Source: a bacterium (GTDB lineage Bacteria; Zhuqueibacterota; Zhuqueibacteria; Zhuqueibacterales; Zhuqueibacteraceae). From it: a stretch of DNA of 64,000 nt. Positions 1-9,893 of the stretch are shown piece by piece. The stretch is from assembly GCA_023150945.1 (NCBI GenBank), contig JAKLJX010000007.1:62001-126000 (forward strand), read 5' to 3'. The notes beneath the pieces are model-generated. The model did no database searches, was not told the DNA's origin, and was given only the letters and a program-made list of their open reading frames with translations. The first letter of the stretch is position 1. Every line of letters starts with the position of its first letter. The position numbers and the translations under genes are program-made.

Positions 1-1
1 T

Positions 2-919
2 CTCGCCGGGCTGGCGCTGTGGGGTGTGCAGCATGCCATTGCCCTGGTGCAGCTCTCGCCGAATGGCGCGGCGTTGCTGAACGGAAAGCAACTGCACGAG
101 CTGCTGCTCACCACCAATCTCGCGGTGCTGGGATTGACCGCGGTGCTGGTGGGCTACGGTGTTTATCAAGCCCGCCGCACGCCGGCCGTGGTGGAAGTGA
201 CCGTGCCACTGCCCAACTTGCCGCCCGAGCTTGAAAGCCTCCGCCTGGTGCAGATCAGTGATTTGCATGTCGGAGACACGATCTCTGCCGCCTTCGTGAA
301 AAAAGTGGTGGTGGCCGTCAATCGTCTGGCGCCGGATGTGATCGTTTTCACCGGCGATCTGGCCGATGGCCGGGTGGCTCATCTGCGCGAAGACGTCGCG
401 CCGCTGGCCCAACTCACCTGCCGCTACGGCAAGTTTCACATCACCGGCAATCATGAATACTATTCCGGTGCCGAGGCCTGGCTGGCGGAGGCGCGCCGCC
501 TGGGCTTCACCGTGCTGTTGAACGAGCATCGCATGGTGACGCACGGCAACAGCCGTGTGCTCATCGCCGGTGTGCCGGATTTTGGGGCCGGGCCGTTTGT
601 GCCGCATCACGATTCCAATCCCGGCCAGGCCCTCGCCAACGCACCGCACGCCGAGGTAAAAATTTTGCTGGCGCATCAGCCGCGCAGTGTTTTCGCGGCA
701 GCCGAGGCCGGTTTCGATCTCCAACTCTCCGGCCACACGCACGGCGGCCAATTTTATCCCTGGAATTTTCTCGTGCCGTTGCAACAGCCTTATGTTTCGG
801 GTTTGCACCAGCACGGCAGCACCTGGATCTATGTCAGCAACGGCACCGGTTATTGGGGTCCGCCGATTCGCCTGGGCGCGCCCGCGGAGGTGACGTTGAT
901 CAAGTTGAAGAGGGGATAG
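2..919 (+). CDS. Metallophosphoesterase, YkuE/YaeI-like, N-terminus cut by window edge
   Basis: A calcineurin-like metallophosphoesterase anchored in the membrane. The reading frame is open to the first bases of the window, and those codons (LAGLALWGV) look like the end of a membrane helix, so the gene probably starts upstream; the GTG at 26 is only an internal candidate. A second helix (LAVLGLTAVLVGYGVY) precedes the catalytic domain, which carries the family metal ligands in order: SDLHVGD, TGDLADG, GNHEYY, LLAHQP and SGHTHGG. The family hydrolyses phosphoesters; YkuE/YaeI members act at the membrane and some work on lipid substrates. The substrate cannot be told from sequence. Confidence 0.9.
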   Translation, partial: LAGLALWGVQHAIALVQLSPNGAALLNGKQLHELLLTTNLAVLGLTAVLVGYGVYQARRTPAVVEVTVPLPNLPPELESLRLVQISDLHVGDTISAAFVKKVVVAVNRLAPDVIVFTGDLADGRVAHLREDVAPLAQLTCRYGKFHITGNHEYYSGAEAWLAEARRLGFTVLLNEHRMVTHGNSRVLIAGVPDFGAGPFVPHHDSNPGQALANAPHAEVKILLAHQPRSVFAAAEAGFDLQLSGHTHGGQFYPWNFLVPLQQPYVSGLHQHGSTWIYVSNGTGYWGPPIRLGAPAEVTLIKLKRG

Positions 920-1347
920 GCAGAACCAGCGCGCAGGCACAGGTTGCTGCGTCAGTCCTAATGGTATCGACATTCTTATTTCACCAGAATGGTCTGGCAT
1001 TGGTGGGGAAAAATGTTATCATTTGCCCCAACCGCCCCGAACGGGGCAGCATGCAGCAGCGAAGGGCAACGCCCTGGTGAAGAAGCCGATCACAGCATCC
1101 GCAAGCCCCATGGGGCGGAATAGGACCGCGGTGTCGGGATCGTTTGCAGGCAATTCTATCTCGCCCCGTCGGGGCTTCATACCCGAGGCGGTGGCGTTTT
1201 CCAGGGCGATGCCCTTCGATCTCACCTCTGTCCTCGTTGGGGACGCGAAATTGCGGCGGGGACTTTTTCCAGGGCGATGCCCTTTGCTGTCACATTTGTC
1301 ACCGTTGATCTGATACCGTTACCCACTTCCCATTCCAAGGAAGAACC
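920..1347. repeat. Intergenic palindrome cluster (family A)
   Basis: No convincing gene. The stretch is packed with short GC palindromes: GCCCCGAACGGGGC at 1034-1047, AGGGCAACGCCCT around 1063-1075, GCCCCATGGGGC at 1105-1116, GCCCCGTCGGGGC at 1163-1175, and AGGGCGATGCCCT at 1203-1215 and 1271-1283. The 20-base string covering the last palindrome (1197-1216) recurs exactly at 1265-1284. A 23-base segment at 1055-1077 recurs exactly at 3905-3927 in the next long intergenic region. The pattern resembles REP/BIME-like interspersed palindromes. Confidence 0.7.
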
Positions 1348-2709
1348 TTGAACCCCTCACACGATGCCCCCGCACGCACTTCTTCTGCTGCCCCGCCGCA
1401 ACTCTCCCGGCGGCTCGGTTTGTTCGACGCCACCATGCTGGTCATGGGCGGCATCATCGGCTCGGGCATTTTCATGAATCCCTACGTCGTCGCGCAGCAG
1501 GTGCACACGCCGTTTCTCATCTTGGGCGCGTGGCTGTTCGGCGGCGTCATTGCCTTGCTCGGCGCCTTCATCTACGCCGAGCTGGCTGCGCGCCTGCCCC
1601 AGGTGGGCGGGCAATATGCCTATCTGCGCGAAGCCTATCACCCGCTGGTGGCGTTTCTTTACGGCTGGTGCCTGTTGCTGGTGGTGCAAACCGGCGGCAT
1701 GGCCGCGGTGGCCGTCACCTTTGGCCGCTATTTTCTCGAGCTCACCGGTTTGGCGCTCGCGGATTGGCTGGTCGCGGCCGCGGCGCTGGCGGTGCTGACG
1801 CTGGTCAACTGCCTGGGCGTGCGGCCAGGCAGCACGGTGCAGAGCATGCTGATGCTGCTGAAAATCGCTGCGATCGTCGGCTTGGTGGTGTGCGGCTTCT
1901 GGCTGGCAGGCGAATCCCACCTCACCTGGCAGCCCCTGCTGGACCGCCCGCCGGGCCTGCCGTTGCTGTCGGCAATGGCGGCCGCCATCATTCCGGTGTT
2001 TTTTGCGTACGGCGGCTGGCAAACGTCGAGCTTTGTGGCCGGCGAAATGCGCAATCCCGGCAGAGATTTGCCGCGCGGCTTGCTGCTCGGCGTCGCAGGC
2101 GTGATCGTGCTGTATCTGGCGGTCAATCTCGTGTGCGTGCACGTGCTGGGCGCGGCGGGACTCGCGCAAACCAACGCGCCCGCCTCGCAAGTCATGCGCG
2201 TGGTGCTCGGCGAAAAAGGCGCGGCAGTGATCGCGATCGGCATTGCCATTTCCACCCTCGGCTTCCTGAGCCAGGGCATTCTCACCGCGCCGCGCGTGTA
2301 TTTCGCGATGGCGGAAGACGGCGTGTTCTTCAAAGCCGTGGCGCGGCTGCATCCCAAGACGCACGTGCCGGTGACCGCGATTGCGTTGCAGGGACTGTTC
2401 GCCATCATCATCGCCTTCTCCGGACGCTATGAACAGATTCTCAACTACGTCGTGTCCGTTGATTTCATTTTCTTCGGATTGACCGCCACCTGCCTGTTCG
2501 GGTTGCGCCGGCGGGAAAAAGCGCGGCCGCCTTCCGCGGGCTATCGCATGCCGGGCCATCCCTGGAGCACGGCGTTCTTCGTGGCCGCGTGCTGGTTGAT
2601 CGTGCTCAACACCTTCATTGCCTATCCGCAAAACACCTTGATCGGCCTGGTGATTTTGCTCGCCGGCATTCCGGCGTTTTTCTGGTGGCGGCGAGAAAAA
2701 CCGCAGTGA
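1348..2709 (+). CDS. APC-family amino acid permease
   Basis: A 453-residue inner-membrane transporter of the amino acid-polyamine-organocation superfamily, nearest to the LAT/cationic amino acid type. The N-terminal helix carries the family GGIIGSGIF substrate-loop motif, followed by LGAFIYAELAARLPQVGGQYAYLRE and about twelve hydrophobic helices, with a FAYGGWQ segment in helix 6. The start is TTG, chosen because AAGGAAG lies five bases upstream (1337-1343) and no in-frame ATG has a better site. The aminotransferase begins about 30 bases after the stop, so import and transamination of an amino acid are probably co-expressed. The substrate is unknown. Confidence 0.9.
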   Translation: MNPSHDAPARTSSAAPPQLSRRLGLFDATMLVMGGIIGSGIFMNPYVVAQQVHTPFLILGAWLFGGVIALLGAFIYAELAARLPQVGGQYAYLREAYHPLVAFLYGWCLLLVVQTGGMAAVAVTFGRYFLELTGLALADWLVAAAALAVLTLVNCLGVRPGSTVQSMLMLLKIAAIVGLVVCGFWLAGESHLTWQPLLDRPPGLPLLSAMAAAIIPVFFAYGGWQTSSFVAGEMRNPGRDLPRGLLLGVAGVIVLYLAVNLVCVHVLGAAGLAQTNAPASQVMRVVLGEKGAAVIAIGIAISTLGFLSQGILTAPRVYFAMAEDGVFFKAVARLHPKTHVPVTAIALQGLFAIIIAFSGRYEQILNYVVSVDFIFFGLTATCLFGLRRREKARPPSAGYRMPGHPWSTAFFVAACWLIVLNTFIAYPQNTLIGLVILLAGIPAFFWWRREKPQ

Positions 2710-2741
2710 AAGAATCATTCCCAAGGCTATCAGGTGCAATC

Positions 2742-3824
2742 ATGAACCGCGTCATGAACTCGCCCTACATGGAATGGGCCAAGCTGCATTCCGGCAGCCG
2801 TTACAATCTCGCCTCCAGCGGTTTGGTGAACTATCCGCTGGCGGAATTGCAGGTGACGCTGGCCGATCTCGAATTGACCGGGCCGGCCGGCTATGGCTAC
2901 GAGCCGCTGCAGCAGGCGCTGGCGCGCCATTGCGGGGTCGATCCCGCCTGCGTGGTGACGGCCAACGGCACGTCGATGGCGAATCATCTGGCAATGGCGG
3001 CGGCGTTTGCGCCCGGCGAAGAAGTTTTGATCGAGCACCCGACCTACGAATTGTTGACTTCCACCGCGCAATTTCTCGGCGGCCGCGTGCGGCATTTCAA
3101 CCGCAATTGGGTGGACGGGTTTCGCGTCGATCCCGCCGAGGTCGAACGCGCGCTCACGCCGGCCACCAGACTCATTGTGATTTCGAATCTGCACAATCCC
3201 AGCGGCGTGTACACGGACAATGATACGCTGCGGCGCATCGGCGAACTTGCGCAGCGGGTGGGCAGCCGCGTGCTCGTCGATGAAGTCTATCGCGAAGCCA
3301 TGTTCGAGGCCAGGCCGCCGAGCGCGATTCATCTCGGCGAGCAGTTCATCGTCACCAGCAGTCTCACCAAAGCCTACGGCCTCAGCGGCCTGCGCTGCGG
3401 GTGGATCCTGGCCGCGCCGGACTTCGCGAAGCAGATTTGGCGCTTGAACGATCTCTTCGGCGTCAATCACCCGCACGTGGCCGAGCGCTTGAGCGTGCTG
3501 GCGCTGGCACAAATCGCGGGCATCACTCGCCGCGCGCAAACCATCCTGCAGGCAAACCGCAGCGCCTGGCATGCCTTTCTCGATTCCCGGCCCGATTTGC
3601 AGGCCGTGCCGACCGAGTTCGGTATGATCAGTTTTCCACGGCTGCGGCCGGGCAACGTCGAGGCTTTGTGCACGCGGCTGCGCGCGAAGTATGACACCAC
3701 GGTGGTGCCCGGTCACTTTTTCGGCATGCCGCAGCATTTTCGCCTTGCCCTCGGCGGGCAGGTGGAAATGGTCGCCACGGGTTTGCAGCGATTGGCGCAG
3801 GCGCTCGATGATTTGCAGGAGTGA
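2742..3824 (+). CDS. Class I/II PLP-dependent aminotransferase
   Basis: A 360-residue fold-type I aminotransferase. Visible landmarks are the cofactor-binding region around TANGTSMANHLAM, the NLHNPSG loop with the substrate/PLP-contacting Asn, VLVDEVYREAMF with the pyridine-N Asp, and the Schiff-base lysine in SSLTKAYGLSGLRCGW. The frame is open upstream to 2589, but that part overlaps the permease; ATG 2742 has AGGTG six bases ahead and gives the normal family N-terminus. It follows the permease on the same strand. The donor amino acid is not predictable; aspartate- or aromatic-type transaminases are the closest families. Confidence 0.88.
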   Translation: MNRVMNSPYMEWAKLHSGSRYNLASSGLVNYPLAELQVTLADLELTGPAGYGYEPLQQALARHCGVDPACVVTANGTSMANHLAMAAAFAPGEEVLIEHPTYELLTSTAQFLGGRVRHFNRNWVDGFRVDPAEVERALTPATRLIVISNLHNPSGVYTDNDTLRRIGELAQRVGSRVLVDEVYREAMFEARPPSAIHLGEQFIVTSSLTKAYGLSGLRCGWILAAPDFAKQIWRLNDLFGVNHPHVAERLSVLALAQIAGITRRAQTILQANRSAWHAFLDSRPDLQAVPTEFGMISFPRLRPGNVEALCTRLRAKYDTTVVPGHFFGMPQHFRLALGGQVEMVATGLQRLAQALDDLQE

Positions 3825-4376
3825 TGCACTTGCCCTGCCCTTAGTCCTACAACGTTGAGTCGAATTCTACTGCACAGACAACGAGCATCAAGAGGGCGAA
3901 AGGTAGCAGCGAAGGGCAACGCCCTGGAAAATCGATAACCATTGCGTTACCACCAAGCCCCACCTGGGCGCCATAGAACCACGTCAGGAATACCGCCTCT
4001 GCAGGGCTAAATGCGACAAATCCTATCGGTTCCCAGGGCGCTGCCCGTGGACTATTCCATGCGACCCCGTCGGGGTCAACCCGGCCTTCTCAACGCGGAG
4101 AGTGTATACCTAATTGCAGTATTAGATAATCACCCGTTGTGGCGGTGCTCCTTCCACAAAGCCCGATGAACCCTGCCGGCAGCAGCCATTCGTCACAAGG
4201 CCGGCAACCTTTCCCCCTCCACCTCCGTCGAAGTCGCAGAGTTTTTTCTCTTCCCCCCTGGTAACTTTTTAAGATTTGCGTTGTCTTAAGGGCCAGCAAG
4301 CCACGGGCGCAAAGTTGGGAATGGCCTCCGCTCCCACCCTTGCTGTGCCGCATTTCTCTTTTGCAGGAGCTTCCGC
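3825..4376. repeat. Intergenic palindrome cluster (family A, second locus)
   Basis: No supported gene in 550 bases. It holds the exact 23-base match (3905-3927) to the segment at 1055-1077, plus a GGGC-GCT-GCCC hairpin near 4036-4046 and the perfect palindrome GACCCCGTCGGGGTC at 4063-4077, the same kinds of module as at 1034-1283. The last 250 bases before the DUF5916 gene show no clear repeat. Confidence 0.65.
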
Positions 4377-7010
4377 ATGACCAGCAAGTTACTCACTGCC
4401 GTGCTGTTGCTGCCGGCCGTGGCACTCGCCGCGGCCACCCAGCCCGCCGCCAAAAAGATGTATCACACCAAACACCTCAATCCGCATCCGCCGGTCATCG
4501 ACGGCCGCCTGGACGATCCGGTCTGGGAAAAACTCGAATGGGCCGGCGATTTTACCCAGCGCGAACCGAATGACGGCAAACCACCGTCTCTGCAAACCAG
4601 CTTCAAAATCACTTACGACGACAAAAATCTCTACATCGGCATTCGCGCGCACGACGACCAGCCGGAGCAGATCGTGCGCCGCGTCACGCGCCGGGATTCT
4701 TTTGACGGCGACTGGGTCGAGATCAACATCGATAGTTACTTCGATCACCGCACCGCTTTCTCCTTTACCATCAATGCCGCGGGCGTGAAGGGCGATGAAG
4801 CCGTTTCCAACGACGGCGAGAACTGGGACGCCAACTGGAATCCGGTGTGGTTCGGGGAAGTGGCGGTGGACGACCAGGGCTGGTGCGCGGAGATGCGCAT
4901 TCCCTTCAGCCAGTTGCGCTTCGGTGACAAGGAGGCGCACGTGTGGGGCATGCAAGTACAGCGCCGCATCTTCCGCAAGCAGGAACGCTCGGTGTGGCAG
5001 TACATTCCGCAAAACACCGCGGGCTGGGTGAGTTACTTTGGAGAATTGCACGGCCTGAAAGGCATTCAAGCGGCGCAGCGCATCGAGATTCTGCCCTATG
5101 GCGTCAGCAGCCTGCGACGCGCTCAAGAGCAGGCGGGCAATCCCTTCGCGACCGGCGAGCATCGCAAACTCTCCGGCGGACTCGATGCCAAAGCCGGCGT
5201 CACCAGTGATCTGACTTTGGACCTCACCCTCAATCCCGATTTCGGCCAAGTCGAAGCGGATCCTTCCGAAGTCAACCTCACCGCCTTTGAATCCTACTTC
5301 CAGGAAAAGCGGCCGTTCTTCATCGAAGGCCAGAGCATTCTCGATTACCGGCTGACCGGCGGCGACGGGTCTTTTTCCAACGACCGGCTGTTCTACTCCC
5401 GGCGCATTGGCCGCGCGCCGAGCCTCGCACCGGAGCTGGCGGACGGCGAATTCATTGCAATGCCGGAGAATTCCTCGATCGTGGGTGCCGCCAAATTGAC
5501 CGGCAAAACGCAAAGCGGACTTTCGCTCGGCCTGCTCGAAGCCGTGACCGAGGAGGAGGAAGCAGAGATCGCTTTCAACAGCGAGCGCCGCCGCCAAGTC
5601 GTGGAACCGCGCACCAATTATTTCATCGGCCGCGTGCAGCAGGATTTCAACCGCGGCACGAGCGCCATTGGCGGCATGCTTACCGCCACGCATCGCGATC
5701 TTGCGGGGACCCGCATCACCAGCCTGAACCGCGCCGCTTACTCCGGCGGCGTGGACGTACGCCATCAATGGCATGACCGCAAATACTATCTGGAAGCGCT
5801 GGGCGTGGTCAGCCACATTCGCGGTGACCGGGCGGCAATTGCCGAGGCGCAACAAGCCTCGCAGCGATACTTTCAGCGCCCCGACGCCGATTATCTCGAG
5901 TTCGACCCGAACCGCACCTCCTTGACCGGACACGGCGGCAATTTGAGCGTGGGCCGCGGCGGCAACAGCCCCGTGCGCGCGAATCTCGCGGTCACCTGGC
6001 GGTCGCCGGGCTTGGAGTTGAATGACGCCGGTTTCATGCGCCAGGCGGACCGCGTGATGCAATCGCTGTGGCTGGGCTACCGCTTCACCAATCCGGTCGC
6101 GATCTTCAATCGTTTGAACCTCAATGTGAATCAATGGCAGGGCTGGAACTTCGGCGGCGAGCCGGTTTTCAGCGGCGGCAACATCAATGGCGGCGGGCAA
6201 CTGAAGAACTACTGGTACGTCTGGCTGGGCGTGGGGCGCGAGGGCGAGGATTTGGCCACCACGGCCTTGCGCGGCGGGCCGGCGTTGCGGCTGCCGGCGC
6301 AGTGGAATCAGTGGATCACCGTGGAAAGCGATCAGCGCAAGGCAGTGCAAGTGGGCGTGAACAGCTTCAACAGTTGGGAAGACGTGGGCGGCACGCATTA
6401 CCACGAAGTCGGCCTCTGGTTGGCATTCCGTCCCCTCAACGCGCTGTCACTCCAGTTCAATCCCTACTACGGCTTCAATCGCGATGAATTGCAGTACGTG
6501 AACACGCTTGCGCACGGCGCGCAGAGCCGCTATGTGTTCGGCCGGTTGCAGCAGAAAACCGTGGCGTTGACCGCGCGCGTGGACTACAGCATCACGCCGA
6601 ATTTGTCGGTGCAATACTACGGCCAGCCGTTCGTCTCCGTGGGGAAGTTCTCCCAGTTCAAGCGCATCACGGCGCCGCGCGCCGATGATTATGCCGAACG
6701 CTTCCACGTTTTCACCAATGAAATCGCGCGGGAGGAAGCGAAGGGACTGTTGCAGGTGGATGAGGATTTGGACGGCAACACGGACTACGCCTTCGAAAAC
6801 CCGGATTTCAACTTCCAGCAATTCCGCTCGAACTTGGTGGTGCGCTGGGAATACAGCCCGGGCTCGACTGTCTTTCTGGTGTGGTCGCAGGGCCGCACCG
6901 GCACGAATCCGGCCGGCGGATTTTCCTTCCGGAATAATTTGAATGATCTGTTCAACGTTTATCCCGACAACGTCTTCTTGATCAAACTGAATCGCTGGTT
7001 TTCGCTGTGA
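4377..7010 (+). CDS. CBM9-like plus DUF5916 outer-membrane protein
   Basis: An 877-residue secreted protein. The N-terminal signal peptide ends near VALAAATQ. Residues of about 25-230 form a CBM9-like immunoglobulin-type domain (VIDGRLDDPVWEKLEW, then IGIRAHDD and FTINAAGVKGDE). The rest matches DUF5916: TLNPDFGQVEADPSEVNL and EKRPFFIEGQ, then alternating hydrophobic strands typical of an outer-membrane beta-barrel. AGGAG lies seven bases before the ATG. Proteins of this type are common in FCB bacteria, where roles in glycan or nutrient uptake are suspected but not established. A second member follows at 7517. Confidence 0.88.
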   Translation: MTSKLLTAVLLLPAVALAAATQPAAKKMYHTKHLNPHPPVIDGRLDDPVWEKLEWAGDFTQREPNDGKPPSLQTSFKITYDDKNLYIGIRAHDDQPEQIVRRVTRRDSFDGDWVEINIDSYFDHRTAFSFTINAAGVKGDEAVSNDGENWDANWNPVWFGEVAVDDQGWCAEMRIPFSQLRFGDKEAHVWGMQVQRRIFRKQERSVWQYIPQNTAGWVSYFGELHGLKGIQAAQRIEILPYGVSSLRRAQEQAGNPFATGEHRKLSGGLDAKAGVTSDLTLDLTLNPDFGQVEADPSEVNLTAFESYFQEKRPFFIEGQSILDYRLTGGDGSFSNDRLFYSRRIGRAPSLAPELADGEFIAMPENSSIVGAAKLTGKTQSGLSLGLLEAVTEEEEAEIAFNSERRRQVVEPRTNYFIGRVQQDFNRGTSAIGGMLTATHRDLAGTRITSLNRAAYSGGVDVRHQWHDRKYYLEALGVVSHIRGDRAAIAEAQQASQRYFQRPDADYLEFDPNRTSLTGHGGNLSVGRGGNSPVRANLAVTWRSPGLELNDAGFMRQADRVMQSLWLGYRFTNPVAIFNRLNLNVNQWQGWNFGGEPVFSGGNINGGGQLKNYWYVWLGVGREGEDLATTALRGGPALRLPAQWNQWITVESDQRKAVQVGVNSFNSWEDVGGTHYHEVGLWLAFRPLNALSLQFNPYYGFNRDELQYVNTLAHGAQSRYVFGRLQQKTVALTARVDYSITPNLSVQYYGQPFVSVGKFSQFKRITAPRADDYAERFHVFTNEIAREEAKGLLQVDEDLDGNTDYAFENPDFNFQQFRSNLVVRWEYSPGSTVFLVWSQGRTGTNPAGGFSFRNNLNDLFNVYPDNVFLIKLNRWFSL

Positions 7011-7516
7011 GCGAGGGCGCGCCGGCGGCCGGCAGAAGAGGCCGGGGCATCGGCAGAACTCTCCAGCCGCGTCCGGACTCTGCCACACGAAAACGCCGTG
7101 ACTGCTCGCACTCGTGCCGCGCGGACATGGGCGATGAAGGCGGCGGTCTCAGCCGGTGACCGTGAGGCCGCCAACCACTTCCGGCTCGACGACCCTGGCA
7201 GCGCGCGCTGCCTTCTGCAAGTCAACAGCGCGTGCCGAGGCGGCCGCTCGGGCCGGTGTTGTTTCCATGCCTGCATGCCGGGGAGGATCCCGCCGAACGC
7301 GAGGGGTTGAACGTCGCCGCGACCGAGCAGTCTCAAGCCTCGCAAACCCTGAAACAAGTTGCCGCGGTTTTTCCCGGCCGCGCAGCGTCCCACCGTCGAG
7401 GTGAAACGAAGAAAACAAGACGGCTTGGTGTCGACCTGTCACAATCGCGCGCGGCTCCCGTATAAGCCTGCCGTCTTCTCTCACCCCTCGGCACGCCGTC
7501 ACCAGGAGAATTGAAC
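7011..7516. other. Intergenic, no gene seen
   Basis: About 500 bases between the two DUF5916 genes. Short frames exist on both strands but none has a recognisable domain or good start site. No tRNA, palindrome family member or strong terminator was seen. The last 15 bases carry the ribosome-binding site of the following gene. Confidence 0.5.
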
Positions 7517-9778
7517 ATGCGCACTGCAGCCACGCTTAGCCTATTGCTCATCGGCCTAGCGGCTTTTGCCCGCAGCCAGCCGGATGATAGCCGCCCGTTT
7601 CAGCCCAACGTTCTACCGGCGCTGGAAATTCGCCGAGCGGCCGCGCCCATCCAAATCGATGGTGAGCTTGATGATCCCGGTTGGCAGGAGGCCGTGGCGG
7701 CCACGAATTTCGCCGAGATCCGTCCGGGCGATCAGAGCCGGCCGCCGGTCAACACCGAGGCCCTGGTGGCCTACAGCGACACCCATCTTTATCTTGCCTT
7801 CAAAGCGGCGGACAGCAACCCGGGCGCCATTCGCGCCTCCCTGCGTGACCGCGATCAAATGTGGCAGGACGATTTTGTCGGCATCATCCTGGACACCTAC
7901 GGCGACGGCGCCTGGGCGTATGAGATTTTCGCCAATCCGCTGGGCGTGCAGGGCGACGCGCGCTGGACCGCGGAGAATGAGGACGACGGTTTCAATCTCA
8001 TCTTTGCCTCCCAAGGCAAGATCACCGCCGCCGGCTATCAGGTGGAAATGGCGATTCCCTTCAGCAGCCTGCGCTTTCCGGACAAGCCGAAGCAGAATTG
8101 GCGCATCACTTTCTTTCGCACGCACCCGCGCGACAGCCGCCGCCAGTATTCCTGGGCGAGCGTGAGCCGGGACAATCCCTGCTTCCCCTGCCAATTCGGA
8201 ACCCTGAGCGGAATCAACAACGTCAAGCCGGCCGGCAAGCTCGAGCTGCTGCCCTCGGTCATCGCGTTTCAATCGGGCCGCTGGCGGGATTGGGAGGATC
8301 CCGGCGCCGGCCTCGCCAACTCGAAGGTCGACGGCGAAGCCTCGCTGGGCGTGCAGTTCGCCTTTACCCCCAGTCTCACCGCGGAAGCCACTTACAATCC
8401 GGATTTCAGCCAAATCGAATCCGACGCCAGCCAAATCGACGTCAACACGACGTTCGCATTATTCTACCCCGAGCGCCGGCCGTTCTTTCAGGAGGGCAGT
8501 GATCTGTTCAACACCTGGTTCAACGTGTTCTACACGCGTTCGATCAACAATCCTGTGCTGGCCACCAAACTGGTCGGGCGCCTGAATCGCACCAGCATCG
8601 GCTACGTTCTGGCGCGCGACGAAAACTCGCCAGTCATTCTGCCGTTCGAGGAACGCAGCGCGTTCTTGAGCGCCGGACGCAGTACCTCCAACGTGCTGCG
8701 TTTGAAGCGAACTTTTTTGGAAGATTCCTATCTCGGTGCGCTCATCACCGACCGGCGCCTGGAGGGCGGCGGCGCGGGCAGCATCATCAGCATCGACGGC
8801 CTCTGGCGCTTTCGCCGCAATTACCGTCTCGAACTGCAAGCGCTGTTGAGCCACACGCAGGAACCGGACAACGCCGTGCTCACCGCCGAGATCAGCGCGC
8901 GGCAAAGTACGTTTGATCGCGGCCAACACACCACCGCGTTTGATGGCGAATCGTTTTGGGGGAATGCGGTCTACGCCAGCTTCGAGCGCGAGGCGCGGCA
9001 CTGGAGCTTCGATTTTGATTATGTCGGATCGAGCGCGACCTTCCGGGCGGATAATGGCTTCATTACCGGCAATGATCAGCATCAGTTCGTCTTGTGGAAC
9101 GGTTACGATCTCTACCCCAATACCCGGGTGGTTGACCGCCTCACGCCCAGCCTGGTTTTTGGCCGCTTTTTCAATTACGCCGGCGAGCGCAAGGATGATT
9201 GGATCCGGCCGCGCTTGAACCTGCAGCTCAAAGCGCAAACCAGCGTCTTCCTGGGCAGCGTGTTCAGCACCGAACGCTTTCGCGGCAAGGAATTCCCCGG
9301 CATTCGCCGCCTAGAAATCGAAGTCAACAGCAATTTCAGCAAACCGCTGAATCTGGGATTTTGGCTGGCGCACGGCCGCTTCATCGCCCGCAACCTGGCG
9401 GACCCGGTGTTGGGCAGCGGCACGGATCTGCAGGCGTGGGCCACGATCCGGCCGCTGAGCCGCCTGGTGATCGAGCCTTCATTCCTGCATGCGCGACTGC
9501 GCCATCCCAACCACGGCCCGGAAATTTTCAACGGCTACATTGCGCGCACGCGCCTGAACTATCAATTCACGCGCGAGCTGTTTCTGCGGCTGGTGGCGCA
9601 ATACAATGATTTCGACCAAGTTTTGAATATCGAGCCGCTGCTGAGCTACAAGCTCAACCCGTTCACGATTTTTTATCTCGGCACGACGCATGCCTTCGAA
9701 GAGCTGGGCGCGCACCGCGATTTCACCCAAACCCAGCGCCAGTTCTTCATGAAATTTCAGTACCTCTTGCGCGTGTGA
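7517..9778 (+). CDS. CBM9-like plus DUF5916 outer-membrane protein, second copy
   Basis: A 753-residue paralogue of the protein at 4377-7010. It has a signal peptide (LLLIGLAAFARSQ), a CBM9-like domain (IQIDGELDDPGWQEAV, LAFKAAD, FANPLGVQGDARW) and a DUF5916 barrel (TYNPDFSQIESDASQIDVN, ERRPFFQEG). A TTG at 7511 extends the frame, but AGGAGA at 7504-7509 is almost touching it, whereas ATG 7517 is correctly spaced, so ATG 7517 is used. The two copies differ in length and in the barrel, so they are old duplicates rather than a recent repeat. The next gene is convergent. Confidence 0.88.
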   Translation: MRTAATLSLLLIGLAAFARSQPDDSRPFQPNVLPALEIRRAAAPIQIDGELDDPGWQEAVAATNFAEIRPGDQSRPPVNTEALVAYSDTHLYLAFKAADSNPGAIRASLRDRDQMWQDDFVGIILDTYGDGAWAYEIFANPLGVQGDARWTAENEDDGFNLIFASQGKITAAGYQVEMAIPFSSLRFPDKPKQNWRITFFRTHPRDSRRQYSWASVSRDNPCFPCQFGTLSGINNVKPAGKLELLPSVIAFQSGRWRDWEDPGAGLANSKVDGEASLGVQFAFTPSLTAEATYNPDFSQIESDASQIDVNTTFALFYPERRPFFQEGSDLFNTWFNVFYTRSINNPVLATKLVGRLNRTSIGYVLARDENSPVILPFEERSAFLSAGRSTSNVLRLKRTFLEDSYLGALITDRRLEGGGAGSIISIDGLWRFRRNYRLELQALLSHTQEPDNAVLTAEISARQSTFDRGQHTTAFDGESFWGNAVYASFEREARHWSFDFDYVGSSATFRADNGFITGNDQHQFVLWNGYDLYPNTRVVDRLTPSLVFGRFFNYAGERKDDWIRPRLNLQLKAQTSVFLGSVFSTERFRGKEFPGIRRLEIEVNSNFSKPLNLGFWLAHGRFIARNLADPVLGSGTDLQAWATIRPLSRLVIEPSFLHARLRHPNHGPEIFNGYIARTRLNYQFTRELFLRLVAQYNDFDQVLNIEPLLSYKLNPFTIFYLGTTHAFEELGAHRDFTQTQRQFFMKFQYLLRV

Positions 9779-9893
9779 GCGGCGCCGCGGCGCACTGCGC
9801 AAGTTTCCGGGCAATTCTTGTGCAGTCCCCGGAATCCCCTCACGCCTGCAAACGGCAATCTTCGCAGCAGGGCTGGACTACCTCAAAAAAACA

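Noticed and set aside
1357-2739. Long minus-strand frame over the permease
   Set aside because: Fully antisense to a well supported APC permease with a ribosome site; composition is a mirror effect.
4090-4353. Possible 87-residue gene on the minus strand
   Set aside because: It lies in repeat-bearing intergenic DNA with no domain and no start signal.
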